Part shown: positions 32,700 to 44,129 of the stretch, piece by piece | How the letters are laid out: every line of letters begins with the position of its first letter | Numbering within the stretch: the stretch's first letter is position 1 | NCBI RefSeq assembly: GCF_033807715.1 | Contig: NC_084592.1 | Coordinates: 27,007,501-27,071,500 of the forward strand | Length of the DNA stretch: 64,000 bases | From: Cololabis saira | Taxonomy: Eukaryota > Chordata > Actinopteri > Beloniformes > Belonidae | Direction: 5' to 3' | Translations under genes and position numbers: made by a program | Notes under the pieces: generated by a model | What the model saw: the letters and a program-made list of their open reading frames with translations, nothing else | Databases searched by the model: none | What the model was told of the DNA's origin: nothing

Positions 32700-34260
32700 C
32701 TAACAATAACTTCCAGACCTGGGGTAAATGGGCTGTAGTGTTGTTATTACAGTGGTTTTCTTCCGCAGCTGATGCTTTAAACAATTTTGAAACAATTTAA
32801 ATTCAGTAAAAAAATTCCTTCTCGTTTGTGAACCGTATTCGGTGTGATCTGAATCATAACCTTAATTCCTACATGAGTTTGACAAATTTAAACTATATAT
32901 TTTAATCTGTTGTTCTTAAATATAAGAAGTTAATTATGGCTGGCGAATTTAGCTAGACCCTTGGAACTCTTTCTATACGTTGATTTTATGTGTATAGTGT
33001 CACAGCCCAGCACATGACATCACACTTGCTCCTATAAACACTTGATCACATAATACGTTTTAGATTATTCTGCAGACAATTACTCTGTAGAAACAAATGT
33101 TACAGTCTTTCATCTCTGCTGAACAATCAGAGGCACATTTTCAGGTTTCGTCTGTGATATAGTCATGATGGTTGCATTATTTTACATTAATAATGACCCT
33201 GTTACCTGATTTAATGATGCATCCGTTACTGTTTCCTCAGTTACGTGCAGGCTAGTTTGTGTTGTTAACCTCTGTGTTAGTAAATGTCACAAAGTTGTCA
33301 AGCTTTTTTTTCCTTCCCCCTAATCTCCAGTATACAAGGACCCTAGAAATGCTGTCAGTATTTTTAAGATCTTATCCATCTGCACTGCTAAGTTCCAGCC
33401 ATTCAGTTTTGTCACATTTGACTGATTGTGAGCAGAGAATATATAGCCCAACATCTCCGAACTCATCTTTGTACTTCTGTCAGCAGCCACATCAATAAAC
33501 ACCAGTGAAAACATAAATCTGTAAACATTTGTAAGATTGGGGAATATGCAATGGAATAGTGAGCTGCTGTTGCTAATGAGCCCCCCCCCCTTCATCATAT
33601 TTTTATCATACTTTTTAAGTTCATCTTGGGTTCATCCATCCAAATAATGTGGTTACAGGACATGGGAGGCTGTGACGTGTCCTAGCAAGGTCTAATTTGA
33701 CATTCTTTTTACTGAATGGCATCCTTTTACCGGAGACGTTGACAATGATACACCCACCTCCTTCAGAGTTTTCTGGACTTCTGTTGATGTTGTGAAGGGG
33801 TTTGTCTTCTCCAAGGAAGGTTATGCAAACGCCCACTTAAATTAATTTCTGTGGATTTCCATGCCTTTTGATGCCGTTAAGCTCACCAGTGGTTTCTTTC
33901 TTTTCAAAAATGTCAAACGAGCTGCCACATGCCAACTCATGCCAAATCAGGATTTCAGGCTTTTATAAGCTAAATCTGTTTTTAAGCAATAACATAATGC
34001 ACCTACTGGCAATTTATCTTCTTTTTAGTCAACTGTCTGAATACTTTGGAGTTTTTGAAAATGGAGATAGGTCGGCTTTGCATAAGATGTCTGAAATTCT
34101 CGCGGACATCCTAGATTTTGGGGCCGCCATCTTGGAATTTTGAGGCAAGCGCCTTTTTCCTAAAGAGTAGACCTTGGAGAGTATCTGTGCCAAATTTCAT
34201 GCTTCTTTACCAAAGTGAAGTATCGTTTCACTAATCTGCTGTACTATTGACCTCCTGCAG
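32700..34260. other. Downstream region, nothing recognised
   Basis: AT-rich sequence with a C run at 33580-33590. 34100-34200 has a stretch (GCCGCCATCTTGGAATTTTG) of a kind seen in fish repeats. No gene can be supported. Confidence 0.4.
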
Positions 34261-34441
34261 CGTTGAGAGACTTCTCTCCGCTACAAACAGGATCCAGGTC
34301 CGCCTGAGATCATCCATGCTGACTGGTCCCCTCAATAACATGACACTTATGTCATTTGAAAGAGAAATTATTGACAGTTCGGATTATGATGACATAATCA
34401 ACGCTTTTAACTCCAAGCCCAGAAGACTCTGTCTTGTTTAG
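34261..34441 (+). pseudogene. hAT transposase C-terminal fragment
   Basis: A splice-acceptor-like CTCCTGCAG precedes an open frame ending at TAG 34439-34441. It encodes SVERLLSATNRIQVRLRSSM and then LNNMTLMSF...DYDDIINAF, matching the end of the hATC region of ZNF862-type hAT proteins (ERxFSxxNRIKxRLR...L..LM.I). No upstream transposase exons were found. Confidence 0.65.
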
Positions 34442-34844
34442 CAACTGCAGGTAAAACAGTGTTGTTTACTTTTTATATTTCTGGCCCTCCGTGGCATGTT
34501 ATGATTGCGTTTATGTGGGGAAGCACAAAACTTTAACATGTTCAATTTGTCTGACATGTCAATATCTGTTCAATACTACCCAACCCCACTTGCAAATCAC
34601 CAACTTTATGAATGAACCTCATACACTGAAAAACATAAATCTAAGCGCATATAAATATAACATATTTGAATATGTGATATTAACAATTAAAAATGAAGTT
34701 TGTTGCTTTACATGAATACATCTAGTTTTGAACTGAATCTGCATTCGTTCAAAAAACAAGACATTGCACATTTTTTCCTTAACAAGCAGTATTCATGTAA
34801 TCCCAGGCAATCTTTTAATTTACACACAAACAACAAGCAATGAT

Positions 34845-35110
34845 CTTCAATTCAATTCAATTCAATTTTATTTGTATAGTGTCTAATACAACAGATGTTG
34901 TCTCTAGACGCTTTCCAGAGACCCAGAACATGACCCCCGAGCAATTATTACATAAACAATGGCAGGTAAAAACTCCCCTATGGAAGAAAAGCCTTAAGCC
35001 AAACAGTGGCAAGGAAAAACTCCCCTTTAGGAGGGAAGAAACCTTGAGCAGGACCTGGATCATAAGGTGGGACCCTCCTGCCGAAGGCCAGACTGGGGGT
35101 CGGGGACATC
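34845..35110 (-). repeat. Fish interspersed repeat with AATTG-type tail
   Basis: On the minus strand the unit ends in tandem AATTG repeats (34848-34870 on plus reads TTCAATTCAATTC). It contains the well-known fish blocks CTTTCCAGAGACCCAGAACATG and two AAAAACTCCCCT segments (plus strand). A non-LTR 3' region or SINE is likely. No coding capacity. Confidence 0.65.
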
Positions 35111-35209
35111 AGACGGCATCTTGTTGTATTTACCTTTCCTTTAACAATTTTAATCTATTGGGCAGACAACGTTTAGATGAAACATGCTTTATTTGTTTAA
35201 GTAGAACAC

Positions 35210-35571
35210 CACAGTAAAAAATATCTTGCTTGATCTACTTTAAAAAAATTAGGGCAACTTTTTCGCATGAGATTTTTATGTAGATCAAGAAAAACTAGTC
35301 TTTGTATAAACTACTTAATTTTTAGTATGTACAAAATTCATTTGCAAGTAAAGTCAACAAATTTTGGTAAATAAAGTGAATTTAATTTTGGAAAATAAAG
35401 TAAACTTAACACAATTAAGTTGACTGTAGCCTACTTGCAAAATGTATTATTTACATACAAAAAATTAAGTAGTTTATACAAAGAATAGTCTTTCTTGATC
35501 TACATAATAATCTCATGCAAAAAGTTGACATATTTTTTTTAAGTAGATCAAGCACAATATTTGTATCAGTG
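35210..35571. mobile_element. Foldback MITE
   Basis: Long inverted repeats: CTTGATCTACTT near 35229 is mirrored by AAGTAGATCAAG near 35541, and ACTAGTCTTTGTATAAACTA near 35296 by TAGTTTATACAAAGAATAGT near 35471. The arms continue almost to the centre. The TSD is unclear. Confidence 0.75.
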
Positions 35572-35901
35572 TAAGTAATGGTTAGTGTAATGGTTGCGAC
35601 AGTCAGGTGCGCTGCATTGTCCAATGTGCTGAATTTGTGCCCGGAGCGAGGTGTGAAGATTTATTCATGCTATTAAAAAACATGTCTCTCATTGTTTATT
35701 ATCAGCAAAACCAGGGGCGAAAATCCCGGGGGGGACAGGGGGGACAAGTCCCCCCCATTAGTAAAGCTGTCCCCCCCTAGAATTATTTGAGACAGAATTA
35801 ATAATTTTGGAACAATGCAGTAGTATTTAGTAGTGATGCACCAAAATGAAAATTTGTGACCGAAACCGAAAATAATAATAAATAGTAAAATCTCATTACA
35901 C

Positions 35902-38540
35902 TTAAAGCGACACTACGTAACTTTTCCACCTTAATATCATATTTCCAGAGTCATTGTGATGGTACATCAACTTCCTACAGGTTTAATGACACCTCTGTCA
36001 TGATCTGAGGGGGTCTGTATCGCTTTCACTGGCACTATGTAACTTTGAGGAGCATGGTAGGAACCCTGCCACACTAAAAAACTACAAATTTTACGACTTT
36101 GACTGCTTTACGGCACATACGTCACTTCCCCCTCCTTCCCGATTCGTAGTCGAGACAAAAATGGGCGGGGCTTGGAGCGCAGAGGCTGAGCTCAGCAGAA
36201 GCTGGTGTTGAGCTAAACGAGGAGTTGGTATCATGGCCGAAGCAGCGAAAAAAACGAAGAAAATAAAAGTTTTAACGGAGCGGAGGAGGCGAAAAAAAGA
36301 AAGCGGGAGAGTAACAAGCTAAATGCCCGGGGGAGAATAAACATTGGCCCGGCGTTCACTCGCTTCAAGCCCTTGCAGCCGCCGTCTTGGACGAGATGGT
36401 TGAAGGATGTAAAGACGTTCATCACCTCCAGGTATGCACTTTTGTCAACACCTATGTCAGTGTGTTTTACAAAAACAATTATCCTGAAACTACTACAGCT
36501 GCTGTAAGTGTTGCTACTGTATCAAATGTCAATATCTATGTAAACCTTTTGACTCTTCAGGTCTGTATATACAGATACTTATACACTGATGGTAAAAGCA
36601 ACACATTTGTAGATATAGTAAAATATAGCCAGAAAAATGAAATATATAGGCAAAGTATACACTTCCAGATGAAAAAAAATACAATATAAACACCATATAA
36701 GCATATAAAATAAATCGACTTTGTTGGAATTATATTAAAATAATAACAAGAGTAGTAAAAGAAACCTTATATGGTGTTTATAATGTGTCGTTTTATCTTG
36801 TGAGTGTATAAATATATACATTTCTCTAATTTTTCCATAGCTATACATTACTTGCTTTTACTTTCTGCATAATTACAGTGACTTCAACAAAGAAAAAAAT
36901 TCAAACTTGTGATCAACAAAATATGTTGAATGATTTATAGGTCAGTAATTATCAGAAATACATAATGTTTTTGTATCTTTATTCTCACACTCTGCAGGAC
37001 TACATCAGATCTGGAAAACTTCCAGAATCACATCCTCATGCAGGGAAGCGGTTCTCCTACACTCCAGCAGTGAATCGCACGCGGACTCTCCCAGCACGAA
37101 ACATGGATGGACACAAGATGCTACTGCTACTATAGTCATTGTATTTATTTACAGTAACTTCTTACACTGTTTCATAGTTCAGTTTTTATTATCAGTTCAT
37201 TATTTTTAGTTTATTTTTCTACTACTCTATTTACACTTGTTTACTTTATTCACAGTAATTTATCCTGTCATATAGTTGTTCATTACTGCTACTGTGATAC
37301 AGATTACTTATTGTTTATAATAAGTATGTATGGGATAACTGCTGTCACTATTCAAATAACAAAGTTCAAGAATTTTTCTATTTTCTGAAAGGTGTGTAAA
37401 TAAAAGTCTGTCTTGTTTTGCACAAATGTCTTTATTTTAAACACACAAAAACAACTGTACAGGAAAAAATGGAACAAAAAAAAAACAATATCAAAATATT
37501 TGCAGTAATCCTCATAAAGGTTCCATTCTACAGAAGACGGGGAGCCCTGAAACAACTGTACTGTCCCATTGGGTCTGGAAAGGTGTCTCTTATTTTCCAA
37601 ACATCATGCTGCCAGAGCACAAACTGGCGATATGTATATATATATGCATATATATATGATATATATGCTGCGTGTCGGTTCTGTCTTTGTGGGGGTTCAA
37701 ACTCTGATGATGCAGAGGTAGAGGTGTTCTCACGAACAGCAGATTCCTGATAAAACAAGAGACAGAATTGTTATGATACAAATGTAAATGTAGAATTCTA
37801 TGATCAATAAGAATCAAAATTAGAATGTTTTCACATACTGGGGATTCGTCTTGGGTTTTGGTAATTCTAAAATTACTGACAATATCAACAACAGACAGAG
37901 AAATAATAGTGATCATAAAAATGTGTAATTCGCAATGAGGAAGCTTTATAAAATAATAATACAATTGAATAGAATTACAGCACTAGAGGAAATAATCCAA
38001 TGCGAAGAAAATGTATAGAACATTTCTAGTATTTTTCCTGAGAGCTGTAAAATTGTGCAGGGCTGATCTGCAAAATATAAGGAATGGGCATTCAGTTATT
38101 CACAGGTTATAAAGTATTTTTTTATTTTGTCAGTAAGTATGTTGGACTACTAATTTATGACGAAGTCCCTCTAAAAAACGTGACAGGAAAAAGGTGCAGA
38201 GCGTATGAGTTTGTAGGGCGCATTATCTCGCTGAAACAACTTAATAAACAAATTTGAACTTAGTGTTTTTCAACATCGTCATATTATATTGTTTAGCCAA
38301 AAATAGATACATTACCTCTTCATTATCCATCCTGCAAACGACCGCTGAAAACAGAAAAGTCGTTTTGAAAGTCCGTCTTCTCTCATCAAAACAAATGCAG
38401 CGGCGGGGACAGGGGTTTTCCGGCAGTACGCGCTGGTGCTCATGGGAAATGGAGTGTTCTTTCTGGTAAAGCACTACCGATTTTTGTCCAAAGGAGGCGC
38501 CAAACTCAACAAAGCTGAAAGTTCCGTTGTGCTGCTTTAA
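35902..38540 (+). mobile_element. TTAA-flanked DNA transposon with decayed gene
   Basis: Ends at 35906 and 38536 with TTAA on both sides (35902-35905, 38537-38540). Left AGCGACACTACGTAACTTTT pairs with right reversed AGCAGCACAACGGAACTTTC. It has split a MITE whose sequence reads continuously across the junction when the insert is removed (ATTACACTTAA then AACAAGAGTCATC). TTAA fits Kolobok or piggyBac. Inside, a plus-strand exon-like segment (ATG about 36233 to a donor near 36432) is frameshifted, and a second exon-like segment (36998-37135) follows a TGCAG acceptor, ending at TAG with AATAAA near 37398. Confidence 0.75.
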
Positions 38541-38853
38541 AACAAGAGTCATCACCAGAAAAATAACTTATTTGACAATTTTCACCTGTTTCAAGTAAAT
38601 TTTCACTTGAAATAAGTAGAAAAATCTGCCAGTGGTACAAGATTTATCTTATAAGCAAAACAATCTTGTTCCACTGGCAGATTTTTCTACTTATTTTAAG
38701 TGAAAATCGACTTGAAACAGGTGAAAATTGTTGTTTTTTTCCAGTGATGAGTCTTGTTTTAAGTGTAATGAGATTTTTTTTTAACTAAAAATGAGACATT
38801 TTAACTAGAAATAAGACAAATATTCTTGTTAAGATTTGGGGTTTTTTGCAGTG
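38541..38853. mobile_element. Right part of a palindromic MITE split by the TTAA element
   Basis: The sequence reads CACCTGTTTCAAGTAAATTT...CAGATTTTTCTACTTATTTT...TTTTTTGCAGTGTA and folds on itself around 38650. It belongs to a very common fish MITE type (end CACTGCAAAAAACCCC on the reverse strand). Its left end segment lies at about 35885-35905. Confidence 0.7.
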
Positions 38854-39249
38854 TATTATGTCAGATGTGCTGTATTATTGCCACCTTCCACCTAATACCA
38901 TTGTTTTGTATTGCTCTAAGAAAGGTCTTCTGCCTGTTTGCGAGATAGAGATGAAAATGTCAAAATGCTGTATTAAAGGAAGGCTAAAACTTTTATTCCT
39001 TGTCCCCTCCTGGATTTATTCTCTAAAATTTTACTGTTTATTGTCCCCCCCCAACTATGAAACGGGATTTTCGCCCCTGAGCAAAACAATAAAGCTTCAG
39101 CAAAGACATAAACTCGATCTCTTTCGTGTAAAGTTTACACACATCCCAGTAGGGGGAAGCACCATTGCACGAAAATCTCCCTTGAACGTGTTGTCCATCC
39201 TTCACTGTGGACTTTTCAGTCAAGTATTTGAACACATCCTTGCAGATGT

Positions 39250-39589
39250 AAGGTTTGCTGTCTTATAAAGATACACAGAGAGAGAGAGAGAGGGGAAACA
39301 AACTTAACAATTCGTGGGCTTCACATGAGCGGAGTGAGTGCAGCTGCGCGTCACGGCGGGGCTCTACCTGCTCTGCACCACAGCCTGGCGTCACCGGGGC
39401 AGGGAAACCGCGGAGAACCTCCTCCAAACTTCTCCAACACCGTTCCTTTTAACAGCCCGGTGATGCCAGACAGACAGCTCCGACGTGTGTCGTGTGTAGC
39501 CGGACCAGAGTCCTCGTAGCTGATCCTGCGTGAGAGAGAGAGAGTCTTTGAATGAGGTGCGGACGCGTGTGCGCTCTGGCTCCGCTCGG
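39250..39589 (+). promoter_or_regulatory. Putative 5' UTR/promoter of the gene starting at 39590
   Basis: This stretch is markedly GC- and CpG-richer than its surroundings (39320-39590), with AG-repeat tracts at 39280 and 39534. It leads into an ATG with a good splice donor 99 bases later. This is the only CpG-dense, non-transposon stretch in the right half of the window. Confidence 0.45.
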
Positions 39590-39688
39590 ATGGGATGCAC
39601 GGTGAGCTTCATCTGCTGTGAAGAGGACTTTCTGCAAATGCCCCTTGACCAGCACGAGGATGAGAAGAAGAAAGTTAGACTGAAAAAG
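39590..39688 (+). CDS. Candidate first coding exon, unidentified gene
   Basis: 33 codons from ATG 39590 to a consensus donor (AAAAAG then GTAAGC at 39689), phase 0. The peptide starts Met-Gly-Cys-Thr-Val-Ser and has a Cys-Cys pair at residues 9-10, followed by an acidic segment and a basic end (KKKVRLKK). Gly2 with Cys3 and Ser6 is the usual layout for N-myristoylation plus palmitoylation, suggesting a membrane-anchored N-terminus. An upstream in-frame ATG (39530) exists, but the Met-Gly-Cys start is preferred on these grounds. No later exon could be recognised up to base 64000, so the gene would have a very long first intron. Genes near CYP27A1 in human (PRKAG3, WNT6, and further off TNS1) were considered; none could be confirmed. 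Confidence 0.4.
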
Positions 39689-39720
39689 GTAAGCAGAGCA
39701 AAAAAGCTGAAGTTGGTTGA

Positions 39721-40232
39721 CATAAAGGCATGGGTGCAGATCCCGGGGGGGACGGGGGGGACATGTCCCCCCCAATTTCTGAAAAACATGAATTGTCCCC
39801 CTCAATAAAAATACCTTAAATTATTCAAAATTGAACAAATGTATTTTCAGACTTAAAGGTTGAATATGTATAATATTTATTAAAAAAATATTTCTAAAAA
39901 AATAATACATCCACGGTGCGGTTTGAGGTATACAGATTGAAAGTATTGCTACGCCATACTTTTTTTTTTTTTTAGTCTGAATTAATATTTAAAAAATTTT
40001 TGACGGGCTCGAGTCGAGCTGTTTAGGACAAATAAACAAGAAATAAACAAGAAAGGTAAGCACAATAAATGATTCCCTGTGCAGTATTTTTTGGCAAGCC
40101 TTTACCAATTTGGTAAAGGCTTGCCAAATTGCCTTGCATGGTATGATTTGCATATTGGCAAAAAATTAAAAATTAAAATCACGTTGGTGTCCCCCCCAAT
40201 CCTGACATCGGATCTGCACCCCTGCATAAAGG
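39721..40232. mobile_element. hAT MITE with 8-bp TSD
   Basis: The element is 39729-40224 with TSD CATAAAGG (39721-39728, 40225-40232). Left CATGGGTGCAGATCCCGGGG and right reversed CAGGGGTGCAGATCCGATG. The left subterminal region (G7, G-rich, then C7) closely resembles that of the hAT at 35712, so they are related. It sits about 40 bases after the donor of the candidate exon. Confidence 0.88.
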
Positions 40233-40240
40233 TCACCTGT

Positions 40241-40374
40241 TAAGCCCTAAATTATGGTTCCGCGTTAAATCGACACAGAGCCTACGCCGTAGGGTACGCC
40301 GATGCCTACGCGTACCCTAACCCTAACCTCTGCGTTGGTGTAACGCGGAACCATAAATCAGCCTTTAGTCTACA
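40241..40374. mobile_element. Short palindromic MITE, copy 1
   Basis: TTA flanks on both sides. Inverted ends AATTATGGTTCCGCGTTAAA and GTAACGCGGAACCATAAAT. The centre reads CCTACGCCGTAGGGTACGCC, itself palindromic. Harbinger-like TSD length. Further copies lie at 43318, 50738 and 54992. Confidence 0.75.
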
Positions 40375-41792
40375 TGTGGGGCATCAGATCAGAGTTTTTG
40401 ACCTTTGGTTTCACTTGGCAAAACTCAAGTGAGGGGAAACTCCCCATCCAGACCCAACAGCAGTAAAAAGTCAGTCATGTCAGAGTACGGTCACTGGTCA
40501 TTAAACAAGCAAGAAACAACCTGCTCCCTACCATCAATCCAGGTAGATTGTCTGTCTCTACCCGCTTTGACAAAAGCGCATTCAAAAACTGCTTCCTTGA
40601 GCAAATGAGCTAAATCATTCACTATTAGGAATGACAAAGGCAACTCTGAAAACACAAGTTCTGTCAAGTAGTCCATAAAAACACCATCCAAAGATCTACC
40701 TGTGGTGATGTAATTGAAATACTTTACTTCCCTTCCTTTTAATCCATATTATGATTAATCTCTGCTAAGTAGGAAGTATAATGAGAAATCTTTTTGAATC
40801 CTAATGATTGTCTGCCGTAAAAAATGTGAAATCTTTATTATTATTATAATAATATAATATTATATAATAATAATAATAATACCTTTTGTAAATTGTACAA
40901 CATTTTCAAGGCTTTCTGTTTAACTGAACAAAACCTTCCATGCTTACATCAAATATACCATACAATGTTCATTTTCATCCCACTTCAGTCAGATTGTGCC
41001 TAAAATAAATCTCTGGTTGATTAGCTTATATAGTTACAGTTTCTGACAGGCAATGATGAATTACTGTATTTGCAATTTATTTTTCCTGCTCAGGCACGCT
41101 TGTTGAGGTTTCTTCACACAATTAGCAGGATAAGCATAAAATAAACCAACTTTTAACAGAGCTGCTGACTAAAACCACAGCCCCTGCCATCCTCATGGTG
41201 CCTTTTAAGTCCTCAGTGTTGTTATCTTGGTTTGTTTTTTCTGTGTTGTGTATTACGCACTTGATACCAATTATTTTACATTTTTCATCCTGGAAGTTTT
41301 GTTTTTTCTTTTGTCTTCAAACACCATTACGATAAAGTGGAAAACTTCTCTTGCTTAGGCGTCATCTGCTCTTGAGTGTCTTCATGAGGATGGGCTGAGC
41401 ATGCATTTGTTAACCAGAAGGGTTAAAAGCCATCTACAGGTAGTCAGATATTTTTACATAGTACAGCGCTTATAGCAGGTGTGTCCAGCGCTGTTGGACA
41501 ATGGAGACTAATTCCGTGTCGGCCAAATGAGGTGGTTATTTCTGATTTTGCCACTGAAATGACAATTGAAATGGTATTTTCTGCCGGAAAAGTTAACTGA
41601 CAACTCTGTAACTACTCAAGCATGGATCAGCTGAAGGAGCTGAGGGCCATGGCTAACTTTGATTGACATAGGGTTATCTATTTTACACACATTTGTGCTT
41701 AGCAGAAGGAAAAAGAGACTTGAATATGTGGCGAAGGGTTTGTCCAGTAATTTTACAGTGCCTGGACGTGAGCCAGCTATCCACCATTAGCA
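40375..41792. other. Nothing recognised
   Basis: No coding exon, TIR pair or RNA gene could be supported; an ATT/ATA microsatellite lies at about 40838-40880. Confidence 0.4.
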
Positions 41793-42095
41793 TTGAGCTG
41801 CCAATATGAGGCTGTTAGTCTGGAAAATCCCAAAAGGAAAACTGGGACAGGTTTGATATGCAGGACTGTGGTTTCCAGAATTGGCTCTAATGTTACCCAA
41901 AATAATTCAAGCAACCTTTTTAAGCACTTAAGGAGCCATCGTGTGAAAAGCACCGGTTTGTCCGGTCCACGGGAAACGGGGATGCACTGCAGGATCAAAA
42001 TGAAGTTTGCTTTGAGAGAAATGAGAGAATTTCTTCAGAGAGCCAAGAACCAGAGCAATGACAGACAAAACGGTAGAATTCATCGTTGTAAATGA
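41793..42095 (+). pseudogene. Decayed BED zinc-finger/hAT fragment
   Basis: A 100-codon ORF contains CRTVVSRIGSNVTQNNSSNL followed by FKHLRSHRV, which resembles the BED finger C..C...(N)TSNL..HL...H with its second cysteine lost. The rest does not continue into a transposase. Likely the N-terminal scrap of a hAT or ZBED-type element. Confidence 0.45.
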
Positions 42096-42410
42096 CCAGG
42101 CCCTGACGGTCATCAAAAATGCTTGATTTTGCTGTATAATTGATCGTCTGGTGGTCCAGTACAGTATCCAATGTTGGAAATAACAGTGCATCTCAGAAAC
42201 AGCTGTCTCTAATGAGACTGCGACTAAATACATTTAAAGAAGTGCAGGCAAATGGCTTTACAACAGACATCTGAAGCGCCACTATGTTTAAATGTCAAAC
42301 TATAAATGCCCTCTTTATTTTACATATTTTAGTTTGAATCCAGGATTTGTTTATTCATTCTTTAGCTGATGTTTATTTGAAAATGAATTGTTTATTTAAG
42401 AAAAATCAAT

Positions 42411-42412
42411 TC

Positions 42413-42440
<28 letters not shown>
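42411..42440. repeat. ATCA tetranucleotide microsatellite
   Basis: About seven uninterrupted ATCA units. Confidence 0.9.
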
Positions 42441-42443
<3 letters not shown>

Positions 42444-42809
42444 ATAACAATTGTATCAGTACTCAGTATTGGTGGATTCCCAGAGAACAGGTATCGGAAA
42501 GAGAAAAACGGGTATCGATATATGTCACTTATTTTAATCTTAATTTTGATTGGTCAGATGTTTTCACTTAGATCTTCAACTTTAAAGTGTGACTATTGTG
42601 AAGAAAGGGATTTATTATGATTGTTATTATTATTATTATTTGCAAACACATTTGTTTGCCTCAAATGACAACCAAACCAAAAACTCGAACTAAGCATAAT
42701 CTTAAAATTGTTTAGGCTTGCCAATGTGGGAAACAATGTTTTTCAATGAGCCATTTAGTTTAGAAGGGTACTGTGACATCACAGGCCCAGATCAGAGTAA
42801 CATTTCTAA

Positions 42810-42923
42810 GCTTCCCAGGGCTCCAGACTGCGACCAAATGCTCGCATTTTGCGACCAAAATTTGAGTATGTGCGACTGAATTTCCAGTCCACTCGCACAC
42901 GTGCGACCAGTAAATTTGCCAGT

Positions 42924-42959
<36 letters not shown>

Positions 42960-44129
42960 GTTAAACTTGGAAGGAGTGCCTCAATGAACCCCCATATTTG
43001 CAGGCCAATGAGTGTGAAAGGGAATGAGTTGGGGGATCTATTTATTTATTTATTTATTTATTTTTTTCCTTTAATTTCACCAGCTCAAAGCAGGTATTAC
43101 GCCCGGACGACATTTAATGCGTCACAACTCGCTGCCGCCGCGGCGCGCACATAAAGTTAGAAGAAAGAGGCGGCGGATACGTTTGGTTTTAGTAACATCA
43201 TGCTCAGGCCATGAGTCTGCAATGGCCCAGACGGGAGACACATGTAGCTCAGTGCTTAACTTTTATTTTTAATCCACTCTATATTCTTCTGGTTGTTCTC
43301 CGATATGTCCCCCCTCTAAAGCCTGATTTATGGTTCCGCCTTAAATCGACGCAGAGCTCTGCGTTGTTGTAACGCGGAACCATAAATCAGCCTTCACCCG
43401 GTACATACATAGGTTCTCTAAACATCTGTCCCCGCTACAGTTTTAACTAAAAGAAAATGTGCTCCAATACAGCAGGTCTCATAATTTTATTTTGAACACT
43501 GCTTAAAATTGGCTTGACACAAATGAAAGTTAAATTTTAACACGTGGGAAAAACACCTAACGATGTGATGTGTGTTGTCAGGTGTAATGGCATTTTTAGG
43601 TTAGACATAAGAATATTTCTTGGTAGGATCCTTAGTTATTTGAGTGAAGGCAGTGAATTTGGTCGACTGGTGTAAGTTCAGGGTTTTAGTAAAGACACAA
43701 GTAGGGAAATGTTATTGGCCAGTACCCCCAATATTTGTACATTTGTTAAGTACTGTGTTTAACAGTTAAATTCATGGCTGAAAGGTTACTAAGCACTTTG
43801 TTACCAAGCACTTTTTTATCATGTGAATGTATGTTTTTTTTATATATAATGACAGCAATGGTGCTGTCAGTTTACTTTATGTTGCGGCATCTTTAAAAAT
43901 GCACAATAAAATGTAACACTGCATTTGAAACAGCACATTGTGGTAATTCATTAATCTATTATGAAATATGTATTACTAATACACTGAAATGTAGTAGAAA
44001 TGTAAACATTTGGTTAGCGTGTCGATAAACGATGTGCGCTCCTAAAATTTCTGATTGTGCCCCTAAAAATTTTCAGTTAGGGGCTACTGTGCTCCTAGTG
44101 AAAAAAGTTAGTCTGGAGCCCTGCTTCCC
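42810..44129. mobile_element. hAT-like element, 1.3 kb
   Basis: Inverted ends: AGGGCTCCAGACTGCGACC at 42817 and, reversed from 44122, AGGGCTCCAGACTAACTTT. GCTTCCC (7 bp) is present on both sides (42810-42816, 44123-44129). Includes a long T run (42927-42955) and a palindromic MITE (43318-43397). No transposase ORF. Confidence 0.75.
43318..43397. mobile_element. Short palindromic MITE, copy 2
   Basis: 80-bp unit: AAAGCCTGATTTATGGTTCC at left and GGAACCATAAATCAGCCTT at right, with CGCAGAGCTCTGCG in the centre. Nested in the hAT-like element at 42817. Confidence 0.8.

Larger units (their letters stand above)
35704..39087. mobile_element. hAT element, 3.4 kb, with nested insertions
   Basis: The element is 35712-39079, flanked by exact 8-bp TSDs AGCAAAAC (35704-35711, 39080-39087). 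The left end CAGGGGCGAAAATCCCGGGG is mirrored by CGGGATTTTCGCCCCTG at the right. Subterminal G/C runs follow each end. No hAT transposase was seen. A MITE and, within it, a TTAA-flanked element account for most of the interior. Confidence 0.88.

Noticed and set aside
38241..38555. 104-codon minus ORF inside the TTAA element
   Set aside because: Lies at the right end of the transposon, partly overlapping the TIR; no domain seen.
39590..39688. Naming the orphan exon as tns1 or prkag3
   Set aside because: Only synteny in human and a vague N-terminal resemblance suggest these; no diagnostic domain is present in 33 residues.
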